A stretch of 64,000 nucleotides of DNA, from contig NZ_LGKP01000022.1 of assembly GCF_001306135.1 (NCBI RefSeq), positions 372,001 through 436,000 of the forward strand, in the 5' to 3' direction. The DNA comes from Herpetosiphon geysericola. Lineage in GTDB: Bacteria; Chloroflexota; Chloroflexia; Chloroflexales; Herpetosiphonaceae. A model generated the notes under the pieces. It did no database searches, was not told the DNA's origin, and saw nothing but the letters and a program-made list of their open reading frames with translations. A program made the translations under genes and the position numbers. This document shows positions 60,287-64,000 of the stretch, in pieces. Position 1 is the first letter of the stretch. Every line of letters starts with the position of its first letter.

Positions 60287-60445
60287 TCATGTTGGTTGGT
60301 GTTTATCGCGTAAGCGGCGAAAGCACTCTATCGCTGCTTGTTTTTCTGCATCGGTAATCGGTTTGGGTTCTGGTTGTGGTTGATTGGGTTGGGGATCGGG
60401 GGTTGGTGGTTGGTGATCAGGCGTAGGTTTATTCTCGGTAGCCAC
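60287..60445 (-). CDS. Very small Pro/Gln-rich protein
   Basis: A 52-residue frame from GTG 60445 to TGA 60287, with GAGG before the start. It overlaps the 3' end of the upstream gene by 17 bases. The sequence has a Pro/Gln/Asp N-terminal half and a basic helical end (AIECFRRLRDK). The tight fit between neighbours supports it. Confidence 0.45.
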   Translation of the reverse strand: MATENKPTPDHQPPTPDPQPNQPQPEPKPITDAEKQAAIECFRRLRDKHQPT

Positions 60446-60689
60446 AAAGCACCTCATCAATGAATCGCTTGGCCAACGTCACCGCATGCTTTTTCGATTG
60501 CACATTCGCCATAATTTTGGTATGGCGTTTGCCGTGTTTGATGATCTTGATGACTGTGCGCTCAGGCGAATGATAGATGGTACAAAACCCATAGGGCGTT
60601 TCCATCAAGTAGAATTCATCGGTATGCCAGAGACCGCCAGAGCCTGATACAGGATAGGCAGACTGGTCAATTAGAAACGGTTTGCTCAT
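60429..60689 (-). CDS. Small element protein, unknown function
   Basis: An 86-residue protein with beta-rich ETPYGFCTIYHSPERTVIK and a basic KHGKRHTKIMANVQSKK region, perhaps nucleic-acid-binding. AGGAG lies 10 bases before ATG 60689; two further in-frame ATGs upstream (60707 and 60725) are possible. Family not recognised. Confidence 0.6.
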   Translation of the reverse strand: MSKPFLIDQSAYPVSGSGGLWHTDEFYLMETPYGFCTIYHSPERTVIKIIKHGKRHTKIMANVQSKKHAVTLAKRFIDEVLCGYRE

Positions 60690-60717
60690 CGTGTGGTTAC
60701 TCCTCATGTGGGGTGTA

Positions 60718-60948
60718 TCAAACAAGCTCCAAGGCTAATTGGGTTACTTCGCGTTTGGGTTGGTCCATGGGTTCGTTGGGGAGTGGTGCAGCGAGCGCGG
60801 CCTGTTGGGCTGGAGTCAACCACTTGGCCACACGCCACGGCGCAAGCATGCGATTGGTGATGAGGTTGCGAGCTGCGGCAAGATTGCCATTGTGTAAATG
60901 CTCTTGAATTTCCAAGCGCGTGCCAACCAGATTGATCAGTGTGCTCAT
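60718..60948 (-). CDS. Small helical element protein
   Basis: A 76-residue, mainly helical protein (EIQEHLHNGNLAAARNLITNRML), unknown family. Its ATG overlaps the stop of the winged-helix gene by 4 bases, so it is part of the same operon. Confidence 0.6.
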   Translation of the reverse strand: MSTLINLVGTRLEIQEHLHNGNLAAARNLITNRMLAPWRVAKWLTPAQQAALAAPLPNEPMDQPKREVTQLALELV

Positions 60949-61166
60949 GCGGCAGCCAACAAGGGAATGATAATTTTGCGGCAGCCGCAGCGCTGCGGGG
61001 TGAACTCGATATAGCCAGCATCGCGCAGCACCAACAGCGCTTGGGCAACGGTGCTATACCCGAGTTTGACTTCAGTAGCAAGATCGCGCACGGTCGCTTG
61101 AGGTCGACGACTGACTGCGGCCCACACCAACCGCACGGCGGTAAAACTGACAGGTTTGCGGCGCAT
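60945..61166 (-). CDS. Small winged-helix DNA-binding protein
   Basis: A 73-residue protein matching a MarR/replication-type winged helix: ATVRDLATEVKLGYSTVAQALLVLRDAGYIEF, then a CGCRK wing. It would bind DNA, perhaps as a local regulator. Its start overlaps the stop of the DnaC-like gene. Confidence 0.75.
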   Translation of the reverse strand: MRRKPVSFTAVRLVWAAVSRRPQATVRDLATEVKLGYSTVAQALLVLRDAGYIEFTPQRCGCRKIIIPLLAAA

Positions 61167-61996
61167 TAGGCGGCCCCCAGTCGATCCATCGGATCACGGC
61201 GACGATAATCGGCAGCACTCAACACCACCAACTGACCTTGCACGGCATCGAGCAGGCGACTGCATAAGCGCATGCCAAAGCGACGATTGGCTTCGGCAGT
61301 GTTTGGGTGCAAGTTGCTGGTGATCACGGTCGGACGTTGATATTCGTAGCGCTCGTTGAGCAACTGGAACAAGGTTTCTTTGCCCCAATCGGTGGCATTC
61401 TCGGCCCCAAGATCATCGAGCAGCAGAATTGGGGCTTTGCGGAAGAGTTCGAATTGCTCATCGAAGCTATTCTTGGGCTTGGCGCTAGTTTGGTCGAAGG
61501 TCGAACGGAGCAAGCGCAAAGCATCGGGTGCAGTTGACCAGACAACTTCGAAGCCACTGGCTTGCAGCTCGTTGCCGATCGCTTGGGCTAAGTGGGTTTT
61601 GCCACAGCCTGGATTGCCAACCAAGGTCAAAAATCCATCGGGGTTGGCCGCAAAAGCTTGGGCGGCCCCAACCGCAACCCCAACGCCAGCAACCGTGTTA
61701 TCGAAGGTGGCGAAGGTCTTGCCGCGAAATGAGGCTAGGCCGCTTTTGGCATGTAATTCACCACGTCGGCGCTCATTTTGGCGTTGTTGCAGGCATTGGC
61801 AGGTTTGCAATTTGCCAAACATCTGGTGATGAATATCGACATCGTAGACAAAATAGCCTGCACCGTTGCAGTGTGGGCAGGTTGCGTTTGGTTCCCACGG
61901 TAGGCTGGGCGGTGATGGTTGTGGCTCTGGTGGGGTGAGCACACTGGCCAAGGTTGAATTAATGCGTTGCATAGATTCCTCGTAAGTCAGCTTCAA
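61166..61996 (-). CDS. DnaC/IstB-like ATPase (helicase loader)
   Basis: A 276-residue AAA+ protein. The N-terminal part has a zinc-finger-like CPHCNGAGYF ... CQC pair. The ATPase core has Walker A GNPGCGKTHLAQAIG, Walker B ILLLDDLG, and a sensor-1-like PTVITSNLHP. It loads replicative helicase in phage or element replication. Its start overlaps the initiator gene by 38 bases; ATG 61972 (residue 9) would reduce that to 14. Confidence 0.88.
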   Translation of the reverse strand: MKLTYEESMQRINSTLASVLTPPEPQPSPPSLPWEPNATCPHCNGAGYFVYDVDIHHQMFGKLQTCQCLQQRQNERRRGELHAKSGLASFRGKTFATFDNTVAGVGVAVGAAQAFAANPDGFLTLVGNPGCGKTHLAQAIGNELQASGFEVVWSTAPDALRLLRSTFDQTSAKPKNSFDEQFELFRKAPILLLDDLGAENATDWGKETLFQLLNERYEYQRPTVITSNLHPNTAEANRRFGMRLCSRLLDAVQGQLVVLSAADYRRRDPMDRLGAA

Positions 61997-63023
61997 GCGG
62001 GGTCAGCCAGTAGCTGAAGCGTCGCCGGAAGCGCTCGTTATGTTTGGGAATTTCAATTTCGCCGCGTTCCTCAACCCAGATGGCCTGTTGCATCCACGCG
62101 ACCATCTCTGCGGGCAAGCCATGATTTGCTGGCAGCCACGTTGGCCAATCGGGCAACGGCTCAGTTGGTTGGGCTGGCTCGGTAGCGGCAGGTTGTGCAG
62201 CAGGCTGGCGATGCAAGCCAGCGCGCAAATTCTCGACGATCTGCGCAGGGTGATAGCCTGCGGCATCGGCATGGGCTAAATAGGCTTTGACTTGGGCATA
62301 ATCCTCATGGGCAAATTCGCGAGCAGCGCCAATGGGCGGATTATGGTTTCGAAGCAGAAGATAGGTCTCGGTCGCAACTTGTGATCGGCGTGATGGTTTC
62401 TCGACGACAACAACATCATCATTTGCATCATGCGACGCAGGAGTTGATGTTGTTGGGAAGTCTTTGGGAAGTCTCTGTGTAGTTGTTGTATTTGTCTGCG
62501 ATTCTGTTGGGGGAGGTGTGTCATTAGAATCACCCACCTCTGCCATTCTATTGGGAGAGGTATGCGATTCTGTTGAGGGAGGTATCGCATTAGAATCACA
62601 GAGGGGGGTGCTAATCTTGGCAATGGCATGGGCGATCGGGGCAACATACAACAAATTGGTTAAGCGCTGCCCATTCACGGTTTCCGAGCGAAATTCGCGC
62701 ACAATTAACCCCTTTTCGACCAAGGCGTTAATGCCTGCTTTGACTTGGGCTTTGGTAAACCCATATTGGTCAGCAAAGTTGTCGTAGCTGCGCTGGAGCA
62801 TATCCGCGCGAAATTTCTTGCGACTGCCTGTGACATGGCCCGTGGTTTCGTTGCGGAGAATGGTTGGGCGATACCAATAGACAATGTCGGAAAGCAAGAT
62901 CACCGCACAGGCATGGGGCTTTCCATTCTCGAATGTAATATGTTGAAACCACGCTGGCGGTACAATATTGCCCTCGATTGGCAGTTGGCCAATCGCATCA
63001 ACCCATGCATTTCCGGTTGTCAT
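61959..63023 (-). CDS. Replication-initiator-like protein with N-terminal winged helix
   Basis: A 354-residue protein. The N-terminal 130 residues include YGFTKAQVKAGINALVEKGLIVREF, a winged helix like those of phage replication proteins that precede a DnaC gene. The middle is a low-complexity linker with a 22-codon repeat, and the end may be a DnaD-like helicase-loader contact region. The 66-base repeat (62497-62533, 62563-62599) lies inside it and could be an iteron-type origin. Confidence 0.7.
   Translation of the reverse strand: MTTGNAWVDAIGQLPIEGNIVPPAWFQHITFENGKPHACAVILLSDIVYWYRPTILRNETTGHVTGSRKKFRADMLQRSYDNFADQYGFTKAQVKAGINALVEKGLIVREFRSETVNGQRLTNLLYVAPIAHAIAKISTPLCDSNAIPPSTESHTSPNRMAEVGDSNDTPPPTESQTNTTTTQRLPKDFPTTSTPASHDANDDVVVVEKPSRRSQVATETYLLLRNHNPPIGAAREFAHEDYAQVKAYLAHADAAGYHPAQIVENLRAGLHRQPAAQPAATEPAQPTEPLPDWPTWLPANHGLPAEMVAWMQQAIWVEERGEIEIPKHNERFRRRFSYWLTPLEADLRGIYATH
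62497..62599. repeat. 66-base-period direct repeat inside the initiator gene
   Basis: TGCGATTCTGTTG-GGGAGGT and following GCATTAGAATCAC occur at 62497-62533 and, with few changes, at 62563-62599, with a degenerate partial copy between. Phage and plasmid origins often lie within the initiator gene as such repeats. Confidence 0.5.
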
Positions 63024-63076
63024 AGCACACCTTTAAACAAATGAGCGCCCCGCAAGGCGCTCAGCAAAACGATCAG

Positions 63077-63844
63077 TTAGTTATCAAAGACTTCATCACG
63101 CTCGGCCTGTTCAGCAGCGGTTGGGCGCTTGGTTCGGCGGAAGAGATGGGCTTTGGGGCAGGTTTCCCAATGGGTTTGCTCGATTCGTTGGCCATGGCCA
63201 TTGGTGTTGTAGGGCATCGTGCCAACCCATACAATTTCGGCTGCGCAGCCACGGCATTTGGCAATCCGTTCGCGCTTGGTTGGTTGTTCAGAAACTGGGC
63301 TAGGGTTGGGCTGAGGTGGTGCAGCTGGCAGCGATCGTGATTCCGATGTGCCAATAATTTCGCCATGCTCATCGATCGTGACCACTCGCGCATCAGGGAT
63401 ACTGCTCGTTTCCGTTTCATCAAGCATGCCCAGCCCAGCAAACGAAAGCGTTACTCTGCGCTTGGCCTTGGTCTCGGCTTTCATCATGGCATTTGCACGG
63501 TTATCGCCTTTCAAGCCCTCAATAGCCACGGCTCCAATTGCTTCATCGCGGCGACCGTGATCATTTTCAGCCCGCGCGGTAACAACGTAGACCCCTTCAA
63601 CCAGTTCGCGGCTCACAATCGTCACGCTGATGTTATCGCGTTTGCGCAGCTGCTCGGTGCAATCTTTACTGGCATACAACTGGAGCTTGCCGTTGAGTTG
63701 CAGATATTGAAATGGGCGGGTTAATGGATTTAGCCCCAACGATTCGCAAACCCGATGATAGTATTCAACCCGTTGCGGTGGGGTGAGTTTGGCAAGATCG
63801 CCCTGGACAACGACTTGCTCAATCAGCGATAATGCAGTGCTCAT
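63077..63844 (-). CDS. Probable phage-type recombination protein with zinc-ribbon end
   Basis: A 255-residue protein. Residues 1-160 carry LTPPQRVEYYHRVCESLGLN, FQYLQLNGKLQLYASKDC and AMMKAETKAKRRVTLSFAGLGML, found in phage proteins next to replication genes and likely single-strand annealing or RecT/Erf-like; the exact family is uncertain. A Pro linker leads to a putative zinc-binding Cys-x2-Cys (CRGCAAEIVW) near the end. Its ATG overlaps the stop of the next gene (ATGA). Confidence 0.6.
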   Translation of the reverse strand: MSTALSLIEQVVVQGDLAKLTPPQRVEYYHRVCESLGLNPLTRPFQYLQLNGKLQLYASKDCTEQLRKRDNISVTIVSRELVEGVYVVTARAENDHGRRDEAIGAVAIEGLKGDNRANAMMKAETKAKRRVTLSFAGLGMLDETETSSIPDARVVTIDEHGEIIGTSESRSLPAAPPQPNPSPVSEQPTKRERIAKCRGCAAEIVWVGTMPYNTNGHGQRIEQTHWETCPKAHLFRRTKRPTAAEQAERDEVFDN

Positions 63845-64000
63845 ACATCCTCGCCATCTACTGCATTCAGTGTGCTGTGGCTTTTAGCATGGCCTTCAAT
63901 AGGCTCACCAAGTGGTAGCAACCATGCAAATCGAGTTTTATCTTCCCCTTCTTCTTCCTTGTGCCATGTAAATTGTAAAAATGGAATGCCATCGCGGCGC
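63841..64000 (-). CDS. 3' end of an unidentified element gene (truncated by window edge)
   Basis: An open minus-strand frame from the window edge to TGA 63841, at least 52 residues (FLQFTWHKEEEGEDKTRFAW ...), overlapping the start of the 63077 gene by 4 bases. The family is not recognisable from this fragment. Confidence 0.55.
   Translation of the reverse strand, partial: RRDGIPFLQFTWHKEEEGEDKTRFAWLLPLGEPIEGHAKSHSTLNAVDGEDV

Larger units (their letters stand above)
58307..64000 (-). mobile_element. Left part of an integrated phage-like or conjugative element at tRNA-Lys
   Basis: From the tRNA 3' end to the window edge all genes lie on the minus strand, tightly packed: recombinase nearest the tRNA, small unknown genes, ASCH, winged helix, DnaC-like ATPase, initiator-like protein, and a recombination protein. 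The content matches a lysogeny-plus-replication module. No structural or conjugation gene is visible yet, so the element type and its right attachment site remain unknown. Confidence 0.8.

Overview
The window looks like chromosome of a filamentous, gliding Chloroflexota bacterium of the Herpetosiphon type. This is an inference from gene content, codon style (GGC/GCC-rich with TTG for Leu) and secreted proteases with Thr/Pro linkers; no rRNA is present to confirm it. Most genes have a clear GGAGG-type ribosome binding site, and many have recognisable TTGACA/TATAAT promoters.

Layout: 1-11.3 kb is mostly housekeeping: the 3' end of deoC, a DoxX-like protein, a GNAT, a CBS protein, a ferredoxin/NADP reductase, a secreted subtilase, cobT, a PRC-barrel protein, an esterase and fabI. 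A 1.3-kb gap at 3.35-4.67 kb has a near-consensus promoter and an intrinsic terminator, but only tiny reading frames between them. 11.4-22.5 kb is the most unusual region: four genes with nearly the same WXG100-like N-terminal domain joined to different C-terminal domains (two different HExxH metallopeptidase-like domains and two copies of an unrecognised domain with a His-Asp motif). Each is followed by small lipoprotein, TPR, WD40 or EspG-like genes. The four share a promoter and long-leader layout. I read this as a type VII-like polymorphic effector island with candidate chaperones and immunity proteins, part of it a tandem duplication of a three-gene module.

22.5-36.2 kb returns to core genes (polyphosphate glucokinase, purB, an S1-domain protein, clpC, YceI, a PLP enzyme of Met/Cys metabolism) and ends with a TPM-domain protein whose partner ORF begins on a perfect A AAA AAA -1 slippery heptamer. 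36.2-39.5 kb is a minus-strand cluster of seven small membrane proteins from two paralogous families, one of them frameshifted in a homopolymer. 39.7-58.1 kb holds a LamG-like anchored protein, three tRNA genes, pnuC-nadR, a band-7 protein, a trypsin-like protease sharing its C-terminal domain with the subtilase, an XRE regulator, a PQQ-propeller protein, a third EspG-like protein, two tandem GT-C-like membrane proteins, a UbiD decarboxylase, a divergent sigma factor and a thiolase.

From tRNA-Lys at 58.23 kb to the window end lies one side of an integrated mobile element, entirely on the minus strand: a large serine recombinase whose reading frame runs antisense through the tRNA, several small genes, an ASCH protein, a winged-helix protein, a DnaC-like ATPase, a replication-initiator-like protein and a probable phage-type recombination protein. 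The far end is outside the window.
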